Source of the DNA: Corinectria fuckeliana
Taxonomy: Eukaryota; Ascomycota; Sordariomycetes; Hypocreales; Nectriaceae
DNA length: 47,190 bases
Direction: 5' to 3'
NCBI GenBank assembly: GCA_019137255.1
Contig: WPDH01000413.1
Coordinates: 1 to 47,190, forward strand
Every line of letters begins with the position of its first letter. Position 1 is the first letter of the stretch. The position numbers and the translations under genes are program-made. This document shows, one piece after another, positions 23,141 through 33,546 of the stretch. A model generated the notes under the pieces. The model was given only the letters and a program-made list of their open reading frames with translations, searched no databases and was not told the origin of the DNA.

Positions 23141-23572
23141 ATGGACAACCGCTCGTCGAACAAGAAGCCCAGCTCGACACACGGTAGCAAAGAGCTGTCA
23201 AGGGACCAAGCCAAAGCCACCTCTCCACTTGCCAACTTGGCAGACGGCCCGGACAAGTCCATCTCGGCCTGGAACGGGACGGAACTTGGAGATGCAAAGT
23301 TGAACAGCTCACCCAGGGTCCAGTCCCCGATGATGGCCCGGTTCCTTTCAGACTGGGAGGCGCCGTTTACTGGCCTCCCAAGAACGGGGCGCTGGGAACA
23401 TGATATCGCGATTCAGGGGGGTAAGAGGACCATGACTGTACAGGCCACCCAGGGCTCCGCAGGCGCGGGCGATCATGGTCTCGACGAAGACTCCAAGAAG
23501 AATAAGCAAGGCCATACACAGGAGCGGAAGGAGAAGCAGGGGGGGTTGGACAAGGAGCACATGAAGAAGTAG
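23141..23572 (+). CDS. hypothetical small lysine/serine-rich protein (143 aa)
   Basis: A 143-codon frame with a plausible promoter (TATA box 170 bp upstream, CA-rich leader) and start context CCGCAATGG. The product is hydrophilic and probably disordered. It has a Ser/Lys-rich N-terminus (NRSSNKKPSS), a more ordered middle (about 65-100, with W and F residues) and a highly charged Lys/Glu/Gln-rich C-terminus. It shows no signal peptide, membrane segment or known domain. The stop codon lies in the first unit of a 27-bp tandem duplication, so the frame ends LDKEHMKK-stop and the same peptide is repeated in frame downstream. I do not recognise a family; probably lineage-specific. Confidence 0.5.
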   Translation: MDNRSSNKKPSSTHGSKELSRDQAKATSPLANLADGPDKSISAWNGTELGDAKLNSSPRVQSPMMARFLSDWEAPFTGLPRTGRWEHDIAIQGGKRTMTVQATQGSAGAGDHGLDEDSKKNKQGHTQERKEKQGGLDKEHMKK

Positions 23573-23607
23573 TTGGACAAGGAGCACATGAAGAAGTAGT
23601 CGGACAA
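23546..23607 (+). repeat. 27-bp tandem duplication spanning the stop codon
   Basis: Two exact 27-bp units (23546-23572 and 23573-23599) plus the beginning of a third (23600-23607, one mismatch). The unit is nine codons in the frame of the upstream ORF and encodes LDKEHMKK followed by TAG, so each copy carries its own stop. The duplication must include the original end of the gene. Confidence 0.9.
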
Positions 23608-25900
23608 ACCGTGTTCAGGTAACAGTAGTGAGGAACGGGATCTTAGCGCAATTCTCCTTTAGAACATGAAATGAAATATTATCTACTTCTCTATGTAGTT
23701 CAATTGGTTGCAGAAATATAGACAGTTGGTGTTCTGACGATAGTTAAGGAAAGGAAAGCGGCCTGAAATGACAACTCTACTATGTAGATATGCCTTGCCT
23801 TTTCTAATTAGCTACTGCGAGCTAGTGTCCACATTGAATTTTTTCCGTCATTTTGTTTGCTGAGGTTGAATACGAGGAGTTTAATTAGCCACACACGAGC
23901 GAACCCAAGAAGTATCGTGTAGTCAGCCGGTGCTGTACTTAAGTACATGTAGGTCTTCCAATTCCTGACGAATGTGCATGGTTATTGCCATTGTACGTTT
24001 GAGGAGTGAGCTGGCTGAATGGTACCGTCGGGGCAAGAAGTGAGTGAGTCTTGGGTCAAGGCTAACGGACGAGAGATGAGCCAAGGCCAGCCAAGACGAA
24101 CGGCGCAGCGCCCAGGGAGGATGTGCCCTAGATGAACAGAAGGGTGGCAATTCGGGCAGTGACTTCGGCTTCAATCGTCGCTGGAACGTGTTTGGCGGTG
24201 CCGTCCAGCCCAGGCCAAGCATAAGGAGGTCAAGACCAGTGGCTCGCGGGGTCTTTGTTTCAGGGGACGAAGCAGACCGAGAGTAGGAATTAGTTGGGGG
24301 CGGTTATCCTGACTGTTCGAGTACTGCGTTCGCACCCATGGACATCCAGGAAGTCTGGTTATCAGAAAGAAATGCTAGGTGATTGAACTGCTGATTCGCC
24401 TGGATTTGTTAGCATAATTAGTTGATAGTCACCCGAGAGCAACTCAGTGACGCACTGGATCTTTATTAGCTTGCTCAGTCTTCGGCATCAGGTACCTCAC
24501 ATCGTACATAAAGGTACTACTCACGTCACATACTACAGCATTGTAAATAGTAACTGCATGCACTTGCATACGGTAGTATGAAAGTAATAATAAGTCGATA
24601 TTCCCCACTGCTTGGCAAGCGCCTTCGCACTCGTAGAGGCGGGTCTGGTCCATCCGAATACTGCAATGAGGTGTGGGCGGTTGAGAGATCAACCGGATTA
24701 GGTCAGTTGCAGCAACGGAAGGAGGGGTTGGAGATTGATAAACATCCTCAAAGCTGACAGGACGCGTGTCCGGGGACATTTACGAGCCGGGCATAACGAT
24801 GGGTGTGCTATTCGCGAACCGAATCCATGCCCAAATGCGGGCAACGACCTCGACAGAACGATGGTTTTGTTCTTCACAGAAGGATATGACAGATGCGCGT
24901 ACGAATATCGAGGCACTAGATGTGCAGGTACGTACCTTAGGTGGCCCTGATGGAGGAGGGACTGCGGAAATTACGACGGGACAAACCGACGATCCAGCCA
25001 GTCACGTGGTCCTGTCTTCGTCTTGGTGGACCTTTCTCAGGCATGCAGGGGCCTTGGCGGCTGACAGTCCAGGGGATGATGAGACTCCCTTGAGTTCCAA
25101 TACTGAGGGCATGCCCTGAAGCTACTGTAAGGGGCCCTAAAGGAGGCGTCAGATGGCGCCCTGCGGTGTCTCAATGGTGCCCAGTGGCCGCCAAAAATAA
25201 AGAAGGATCACAGGGTTGAACGCTTGGATCTACGAATATCGTCTGGCTGCCGGGTATCCTGGCAAGCGCGGCCACTCAGCCAAGGCGCTGGGATGGGATG
25301 GATCATATGTAGTACATCGAGTCTCCAACACAAGGCTAGCTAGCCAGCTAGGCCTAGGTAGCTACCTAGTTTAAGGCATCCAGAAGCTGTGCGATTTGGT
25401 GTGTTCGGTCCATTCCGTTATGCGGCTTATCCAAGTCGAGAGGCACAGCAAGACAACCCTTCGCTGTGCTACTAGCAGCTCTTAGCCGAGACTGACTAGG
25501 AGGTAGACTACCTATCTCAAGCAATGTCAAACGCGTCGCGACTAGACCTCAACACGAGGTGTCTAAGTAGCTAGCCCAAAACCAAAGCAAACAAAGAAAC
25601 ACAGCAACGACACAACAAAAAAGTGTGCTTCTCATTAGTGAGCAATTAGATGGAGATGATGGAAAAGCCCCCCTCTCCGAAAGCTGGAGTCGGCACGCCA
25701 GCAAGCCGGCACTCTAACCCAAATACCAAGTACGGAGCAACGCCAGCCAACACCCAAACGCCCCAAAGCCGGGCGGGCTGCTTGGCAGATACCTGAGCCG
25801 CAAGTACCCTCTACCCTTTCCAAGGTGGCCTCCCTACCGCAAGCCCCCGGAAGGCACGGGTACGTCGGGCTTTCATCACCAAAAGCCTCAAGATTGCCAA
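23573..25900. other. gene-poor region
   Basis: About 2.3 kb with no convincing gene. The longest frame (24766-25119, 117 codons) has no domain. Clusters of CTAG/CCTAGG-containing short palindromes occur near 25335-25370, and AGTACGGAG occurs at 25729-25737. Confidence 0.5.
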
Positions 25901-27013
25901 GATCCCGGCACGGTGGCCATCATGACGTGCCCCCGTCGGTACATACTGGCAAAGTCACTCATCAGCCACCATCAAATACTTACCTCTCTGTACGTGCTTG
26001 CGTGCTTGGTGGTGCGTCCTTTCGCAGTGAGTTTTTTTCCAGTTCAGGTCAGTCACGCCGCTCCCACCGCACCACGGGACGCCCATCCCTGCCCCGTATT
26101 TGATGTGTCGGGCCAGCCCAGCCCGGGCAGGTCGACATCGGGCGTCCGCTGGACTGGTCTGGAGTGGTTCAGTGTCCTCGAATCCAATTCCTCGCGCCTT
26201 CCCCACCCCTTCATTCTTTCCCGCTTGCATTCCCATTTCACATTCTTCCCTCGTACTGTGCTCGGTTCGTACCTTCCTCTGTCGGACTCACAACAACCCG
26301 ACTCCGCCTCCTCCTCCACACTCGCCTCGCTTCACCTCACCTCACCTCACCACAACTTCTCTTCTTCCTTTTCTTCTTTCTCCCGTCTCCCGTCTCCCAT
26401 CTCGTCGATTTGCTCCTTTGCGCGACGCTCTGGTGTATTCCTCATCCCTCCATCCAGTCGCCCCATATTTCGCCCGACTTTCCCCCAGGCTAAAGTCGCT
26501 CGCTCCGCTTCCGCTTACGCACTTCCTTCGCTTGTAACGTTCGCTGTCTCTCGCCTGCGTTTCTTTTGCCGCCAATTTTCCGCCTGCCAACAACGAGAAC
26601 CGTTCACTATCCAACCGCGACACACCAAACTTTGCATCGCCCGAAACGACTACCCGAAAACTGCACCGAGACGCAGTCGATTTCTCCGACGACTCCTCGA
26701 TTACCCACGAAAGAATTCTAGGAACAGACGGACCGCAACAGGTCATCCGTCGAGTGGCTTGGTGACGACACGACCTGTGACGACAACGACTGGCAATAGC
26801 GCCTTAGCCTTGAACAGCACACCACAAACAACTCGCCCACCCGCTCCGCAGCCATCCCAGTCGGCCCAGAATAACGAAAGAACCCCCTCTCGATTTCGCT
26901 CGCAACGTTAAAGGGCTTATCTACGCCTGCGACTCTCTTGCACGCTCGTCTTTTTTCCCCCTCTTTGCGACATTCTGACGACTTCGTCAAGGTACTGATC
27001 TACAACCAACAAG
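25901..27013 (+). promoter_or_regulatory. long pyrimidine-rich upstream region/leader of the CFEM-like gene
   Basis: From about 26100 to the ATG at 27014 the plus strand is strongly C/T-rich, with CTCACCTCACC repeats near 26335-26350 and CTTCTT/CTCCCGTC tracts near 26355-26400. Frames stay open for long distances only because purine stops are rare; a 332-codon frame here (25913-26911) is low-complexity and not taken as a gene. The region most likely contains the promoter and a long 5' UTR with upstream ATGs. Confidence 0.5.
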
Positions 27014-27881
27014 ATGGGTATGTGCCCGCCTCACCTCCGCCGCATCTGGCAATCACCACATCGCAGTCAACCCTGATGCTAATCCACAACCCACAGGCGA
27101 CCAAGCTCCTAGCACGACAATTGTGCCATTCGCCAACACTGCCCTGTTGCCCGCTTGTGCCGTTTCCTGCGGTGCCCTATACGACGCCAACGGTGGCTGT
27201 GTGCCTCCTGCGGTCGATGCAACCGTGGGCACATCCGCCTTCACAGCCTGTTTCTGCGCCAATTCAGCCGTCGCCGGATTGTCAACTGTCGTCACAGGCG
27301 TTTGCGATACCGCTTGTTCCGGTGTTGGTCTCACGTCGATTGCCAAGTGGTTCCGAAGTATCTGCAGCGTCGATGACACCAAAAACGACGACGGTAACGA
27401 CGACGATAATGCCGATCAGTCCTCATCTGCGACCAGTACTGCTACGACGGGTAATAAGGGCAAGTCAGGGTCAAGCGGTGGTGGCGGCGGCGACTGGTAA
27501 GCTCACGTTCTTTTTCTCATCATTTAGAACTTCCATCTAACCATTCACAGGATATCCAACCACTGGCAGTGGGTGATCTTTCTTGTCATTATGGTTGTCG
27601 CAATTGCCGGTATCTGGATTGGTGCCTGCATATGGCGTCGCCGCTACCTCCGTAAGAAGGACCGCCAGTTGTCCCTTGGCCAGAAGCACTCTGGCTCGGC
27701 ATCCCGCCCTTCTTGGGGACCAGGCGTGGGCCCGGACGCGGTTACTCCCCATGACCCTGGTTACGATTCTCAACGAAACTCCCACGCAGTCTTAACCCCG
27801 AACGCCGCAACCCCCCCAGTACAAGAAAAGGCGCCCAAAACCAAGGACAAGAAGCGCTGGATCGTCCGTGAGCGTACCTAG
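27014..27881 (+). CDS. single-pass membrane protein with CFEM-like eight-cysteine domain
   Basis: Three exons: 27014-27017 (ATGG only), 27097-27496 and 27551-27881, giving 244 aa. The introns 27018-27096 (GTATGT, GCTAAT branch, CAG) and 27497-27550 (GTAAGC..CAG) are canonical. Residues 22-91 carry eight cysteines spaced CX3C-X9-C-X16-CXC-X15-C-X3-C-X15-C. This follows the CFEM order but has a longer gap between Cys3 and Cys4 and lacks the usual Thr-Asp there. An Asp-rich and Ser/Gly-rich linker follows (about 93-134), then one TM segment (about 142-163) and a basic cytosolic tail starting WRRRYLRKK. No signal peptide is visible, so insertion is probably N-out by the TM itself. A role at the cell surface is inference. 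Similar conserved ascomycete proteins are generally annotated only as integral membrane protein. Confidence 0.82.
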
Positions 27882-28715
27882 TGTTATCGTCATGTTTCTC
27901 GTTACCGATGATCCGCCCGTCTCGACTACAACTCATGCATCTCTATCATCGAACCGACGATAAACGTACGACTCAACGACATCTCGGAGAATCTCGCATC
28001 TCTACCCATCGATACGGCCGCTTGCTGTCCTGTCATCTTTTTAGGATTGTCTTTATTTTGAGTTTGGGGGGAATATCCATCACATCGTACAAGGAATATC
28101 CGACTTGACTTGTTTTGCATCTGCAACTTCTCATTCAACGACGATTCGCAGAATCCTTGCCGACGATTATTCAAATGGGGGACTTGGAGTTGAACAACGG
28201 TCATTTGGTCGAGAAACCTACAAAAACTTGCTATTGGCATTTGGGCTGCTCTGCTGCCCTTTTTTTCATCCGTCATATTTGTTGGTGGCGTTTTGTTTCG
28301 ATTTGGCGTTGCTCGGAGGACATCAGCACGCTTGGCTGACACGGCTGTTAGAAAGCACCCTAGGTTGGGAGCAGTGGGAAACACAGCATACCTGCCTCCT
28401 TTATCGTTAAACTCTGGATATTTTGATTCCCCCTGGATCGGGTAGGCGGCAGGAGTTTGTCCTCTTTTTGATATAAAGAAACAAATCGATTTTCGTCAAG
28501 TTCAAATTCGTTCAACTGGTTCCGATGTTACAGAGCGTGTCGTAGCACTAAACTGTGACGGTACGATGAAATTACTCACTCCATCGGCTCACTTCGTCAC
28601 CAGGCATCCTTTAGGAAAGTAGTTGCTTTCAATGCTGGTACTGTGCTAATTATTGTCGTATACTAATCATGCCATTGGTAATAACGTGCTATGCCAACTC
28701 CCGTCGCGATCCGAT
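27882..28715. other. intergenic between convergent genes
   Basis: The CFEM-like gene (+) and the debranching enzyme gene (-) converge, so the interval contains two 3' UTRs. Short frames on both strands overlap each other and have no recognisable content; no separate gene is supported. Confidence 0.6.
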
Positions 28716-31700
28716 CTAGTTTCCCGTCTCTTGCTCCTCCACGGCATCCATGTACAAATCGACGAGACAGCCGGCCGACCAGGCCTGCGTGGGGCTCTGT
28801 TGTTCATGGGGTTAGCGCAGTTCTCGGCTTGCAAATAAACGAACAATCATAGGGGTTTGGGGATAGATAACTCACCGAGTCGGGACAAAACTCGCCGTTT
28901 CTCTGCGTCAGCTCCGCAAGGCCGGCCCAGGGGCTGTCCTCGATCATCTTCTTGCACCCGCTGAGACGCCGGGTAACCTGCTGGAAAGCCTCGGTGCGGC
29001 CCTCCGGGGTGGTGCGGCGCTTCAGGTCGAACTTGAGCAGGGCTCGGAGGAAGAAGCCCGTGGGCCACAGCCACTCGGGGCCCTGGTGGTAGTTGCGGCC
29101 CTTGCTGGTCGCAAAGTCGGTGCTGTCCTCGCTGTTGTGGTAGTAGGGGCGGTAGTTGAGGTCCGCCGGGTCGAGCGTGGCCATGCCCGTCGGACCGCGG
29201 AGGACCGTATCGGCGAGGCACAGCGCATGCACAGCGTGGTCCGCATCGAAGAGTGCTGGCGCGGCCGTCATTGCAATGGCAAAGTTGGGGCGCAGTTGGT
29301 AGTCCTCATACTCTTTGCCCGACTTGTAAAGGTCCTTGTAGATTCCTCGGCGGTTGACGATGGGCGTGTTGACATCGTACTTGGAGTCGTCCTCGGGTGA
29401 CAACGGAACGTAGTAGCATCGCTCAAAGTTGTCTTTGATCAGCCCTGCCCAGTCTGCCAGGGAAACGGAACCTCCGTCAGCCTTCTTCACGCTGGAGTAG
29501 GCATAATCTCCCTTCTTCTGAAGTCCAGACACCCACTCGAGGGCGCTATACAGAAGACCAGTGATTTCGATAGCGGCTCCGTCACGGGGAGTGCCAGGGA
29601 CACCCTTGGATCCAGCCTTCTCGCTCTCACCCATCTTGTCCATCCAAGTTCCGCAGTTGTGCTGGTTACCTCCGAAAACGAGCCCAGTCTCCCAATCGAC
29701 CTTGATCTCCTGATTGAAGCCCTCATCCTTCATCTGAGAATCGATCTGGGGGCCAGCATTTGCTTCCCGATACTTCATCCCGGAAGCATGCCTTTGCAGA
29801 GCCTCCTGAATCACGTCTTCAATGGTGCTCTCCTTGGAGTACGCACGTAGGTCGTCGGTTGGGAACCACGTATCGTCATATGGCAAGAAGCGACGCTTGA
29901 CTGTGGTCTTCAAGATTCCCACGCCTTCGGGGGCGTACCGCGTGTAATCCTGGATGCATTGCAGGAAGAACCAGATCGAGTCTCGGGAATTGTATCTAGG
30001 CGCATCACCGCTACTGAGAAGGTTGGGAATCATTCCATGCTTCAGCACGCTGGCGAACGCAAGAATGTGCTCCTTTGCCTCCTCGAATCGGCCCGTGCCG
30101 AGGAAGAGGCCACGCAGAGAAATGAACACGTCTCGACCCCAGCACCTCGCCCACTCGACTGCGAAATGGGGAAGGCCTGCGGCTAGGGATGGGACCTGCT
30201 TGTTGGGCCATAGAGATGCCGATTTGACGTGGCCAGTCTGCTGGACGCTCACAAGGGCCAGGCTCTGCAGAAACCACTGTCCCTCCCGAATATTGGTATT
30301 CATGAGCTCCAATGACCTCTCACAGCTGGCCATGTAAGCGGTTCTCAAAACTAGGCCAAAATACCGAGGAAGCAGGAAATTGGGTATCCCCCTGATGGCA
30401 TCGAGACGCTCGTTTAGCCAGGTTGCAGGTTTCACGAGCGACTCATGGCCCGGAGCAGCACTGATTCGCTTGACTCTGCCAACGATGTAGTCCAAGGCCC
30501 ACTGGCCATCCCGGAGATTTTGGCATAGCGGATGAGCCAAGTTGTTGTCGCGGATGATGTTCTTGAAAACACTCCACCAGCCTTGAAGACCGGCGTATAC
30601 GAGCTTCCCATGCCCAGGGATATCGTATACTCCGCTTTGGCCATCGCTCGCCGCCAACTCCTCTGCGTCGCATCGGTATAGCAGGAAGTTGAGGTCAATG
30701 AGGTTGAGCTCCTTCCACGCAGCCTTGGCTCCTGACGTGACATAGTTATCCAGGCCGGAAGAGTGCTCTGCCGCTGGGATCCAGGTTTCGAAGAGGGCGA
30801 TGCTTCCGGGAGGGAACTTGTCGCGCACTGTGATGATTGTGTCGTCGCCTTTGACCTCCATCCTGATACCAGGTAGGTCAATCACTCGACTAGGAAGCCC
30901 ACGGAGATACTTTTTGTCACCAAGGACTTGCTCCTTCGTTGCTTCGCCAGTATCGACCTCGAGCATCCAGCTGCCAAGATGTTGAGCCTTGGTGCCGGTG
31001 AGGTGAACGGCGTTGAAGGCGCCATTCCCATTGCCGTAGCCAGGAAATGCCGTGTGGGCGATGAGGAAGTAGCCCTTTCGAGATACGGGGTGAACCCGGT
31101 GAACAGTAATGTACTGGTCCTCGTGATGGATGTGGGTTTCGTCGTAACCGTCCTTGCCCATCAGAGTGTGGATTTGGTTCAGCAGCTTTTTGACTCCCCC
31201 GATCCCGTTTTCACCGCCTCCTATCTTGACAGATTTCGGGCCGGATGATGCCGATGTGTAAAGCCTCGTCTCGTTGACAAGATCCACCAGCTTGGGGTAG
31301 ATCTCGTCGTATCCCATGACACTGCCAGTCGCGCTAGAGCACATGCTGACCAGGGCAGCGTTGGGCAAAGTATCCCGAGCGTCGCGCTTCTGTGCCGGGG
31401 TCTCGTTGTCGTGGGTACAGTCCATGAACAGGGCTTGAACAGGGCTTGGCTTGATTCTCCGGATAATCTCCCTCGAGCAGTCCCCGCGTCCATTCGCAAC
31501 GCCATTCTTCGCCTTCTTGGGGCTGCCGGTCGGCGAGCGAATATCGGATTTGGAAACCTCGTCGATCTCAAAGCTACCGATGGGTCGGCCACCATGCTTG
31601 TGAACAAGTCTGCTGAGTTCGCCCGTGCTCCATGCCTGCATGGCCTCGCGGATGAGAGAACTCAGGCCGAGTCGTTTCACAAAGACGTAATCCATGTCCT

Positions 31701-33546
31701 CCGATCCAGTGAACAGCTCGGCCACGACGTACAGGTCAGGTCGCACCCGACGTGCCTCGTCCAAGATATGCTCGGCAACATGGAGCGGCGTTGAATGGCA
31801 GTTGTCGATTCGCAGACCAGCGAAATACTTGGCCAGCATGCGAGCATAATTGGTCATGTGCTCCCACAGCCACGGACTGTCCTCGGGCCCTGAACCGTAC
31901 CTCAGCTTGACACAGTCGCCCCAGACGATGACTTCTCGGCGGAGGTAGACTTTTGACTTGGGGCCTGCATTGTCGACAAGCGCATTTCCGCCCCAGACCC
32001 AGCCGTTGTTGACCAGGACTGTGTCTTCTGGCTTGAGCTTAGACGTGGTCTCATTCTTCGGCAGTCGCGTAAAGTAACTCTCAATCAGAGGGTTGGTTCG
32101 GTCAATGGGGCCGAGTTTCGGTCCATTGTCGTCGAGGCGGACGTACTTGATCCTGTTGAAGAGCTGTTGGAGGATATCGGCGACCTCGGAGTCGTATTCT
32201 TTGTAGAACCCCACGTTCAAGACATCTAGCAATTCAACCATCTTGGTATTTGCTGTTGCCTTGTCGTTGCTTTCGGGGGGGCCCAAAATCAAAGTCAAGA
32301 TGCTTGCTCCCGCTGCAGGGTCAACTCTTCGTCTGTAGCGCTCGCCGATGCGATCTGTTCCCCTCAGGGCGAACTCTCGGACAAAGCTGATGCGTTCTTC
32401 CAGGGACGCGGACTTGAGCGTCGCCAGCTTATCGTGGAACGCGGAGTCTTCCAAGTCGTGTGCGGTTCCCTTGGACCACTCCTCGACAGATGATTCGGCA
32501 TTCCGGTCAACATCAAGAGCGTAGTATTCCCATAACCGGATCTTGGCAATGACTTCCGTCTTGATGGCTTCCATAATGAGAAGCAAATCATCGGCGGATT
32601 TCAACTCGGTTGGAAGGCCAAGGTCCTTAAGCTTGAACCCCAGCTCTAGCAGTTTGGTATCAAGTTCGTAGGCAGACTCTAGCCACGGGGCAGTGGTCAG
32701 GTTGTAGCCAGCCTCCGGGTGTTCCTCTAGCCACTTGCTGTTGTTTGCCGTATGATTCAGCACAATGTCCGTCAAGCTGAGCAGAGAGTGGTTCTGCTCG
32801 AGACTGTCGACCATCTTCTGCACATCCTTCTCGCCAGCAGGGAAGCAGACTGGGTCCCAGCCAAGCTGATCGTACAAGCTGTAGGGCGAGTTGGACTCGC
32901 CGCGAACTTGCAAGGGGGTGAAGTGGATCATGTTGTAGCCACGGTCGCTGATGCCGCGGAGGTGGCGCTCCCAATCGGTAGGGTACTTACCCATGAACTT
33001 GCTGATGACGGAGAACAGCGACAGGGCGGCCAAGGGCAAAGGCCTCCCGTCGAGCTTGAGCTTGGGCGCCACATCGATGTAGTAGACGGGCGTCTTCTTG
33101 AGCGTCGCCTTGTCCGTGGAGCTGGGTTCTAGTTCTCTCTCAAGGTCAGGCAGCTCGGAATAGGTGGTGTAGAAGGCGTAGGCGCCTGCCTGGTGAATGG
33201 GGATGGAGATTTCGAGGGTGCGGTTGAAGTCGGGGGTCAGCCTGCGCGAGGGCGGCATGTGTCAGTTATTCCGGCCATGGCCCAATTGAGGAGACAGAGG
33301 GAGAGCATCCTACTTGTACTCGCGGAAGCGGTCACGACGGAACTCCTGGTCGGCGTCGGGGATGTTGACCCAGAGGCTGCCATGGCTGCAGATGGACGAG
33401 GTGCCCTCGATGGCGAAGCGAACCGTCACGGGGGCGTCGGTACTGGGAGCCAGGTAGATGTACTCGCCGGGGATGTCCGGCGAGCCGTCGTCGTTGAGCG
33501 GCAGCAGGTAGACTTCGTTGGAGGTCATTGTGTGCGGCGGGCTCAT
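28716..33546 (-). CDS. GDB1: glycogen debranching enzyme (4-alpha-glucanotransferase / amylo-alpha-1,6-glucosidase)
   Basis: Three exons on the minus strand: 33546-33314, 33241-28876 and 28796-28716, giving 1559 aa, close to the yeast enzyme length. The introns 33242-33313 (GTAGGA..CAG) and 28797-28875 (GTGAGT..CAG) restore conserved ends, the second adding SPTQAWSAGCLVDLY. The N-terminal glucanotransferase half shows the GH13-like triad: Asp557 in GLRIDNCHSTP, Glu586 in VVAELF and Asp689 in THDNE. The C-terminal half is the glucosidase domain (GH133-like), with GRDVFISLRG and the GTWMDKMG region. It acts in the cytosol, moving maltotriosyl units and hydrolysing the alpha-1,6 branch stub during glycogen breakdown. 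An alternative start six codons in (33528) is equally plausible. It is intact, with no disrupted motif. Confidence 0.97.

Noticed and set aside
25913..26911. 332-codon frame upstream of the CFEM-like gene
   Set aside because: Open only because the strand is pyrimidine-rich; low-complexity Ser/Pro/Arg sequence, no domain, overlapping frames equally open. Taken as promoter and leader.
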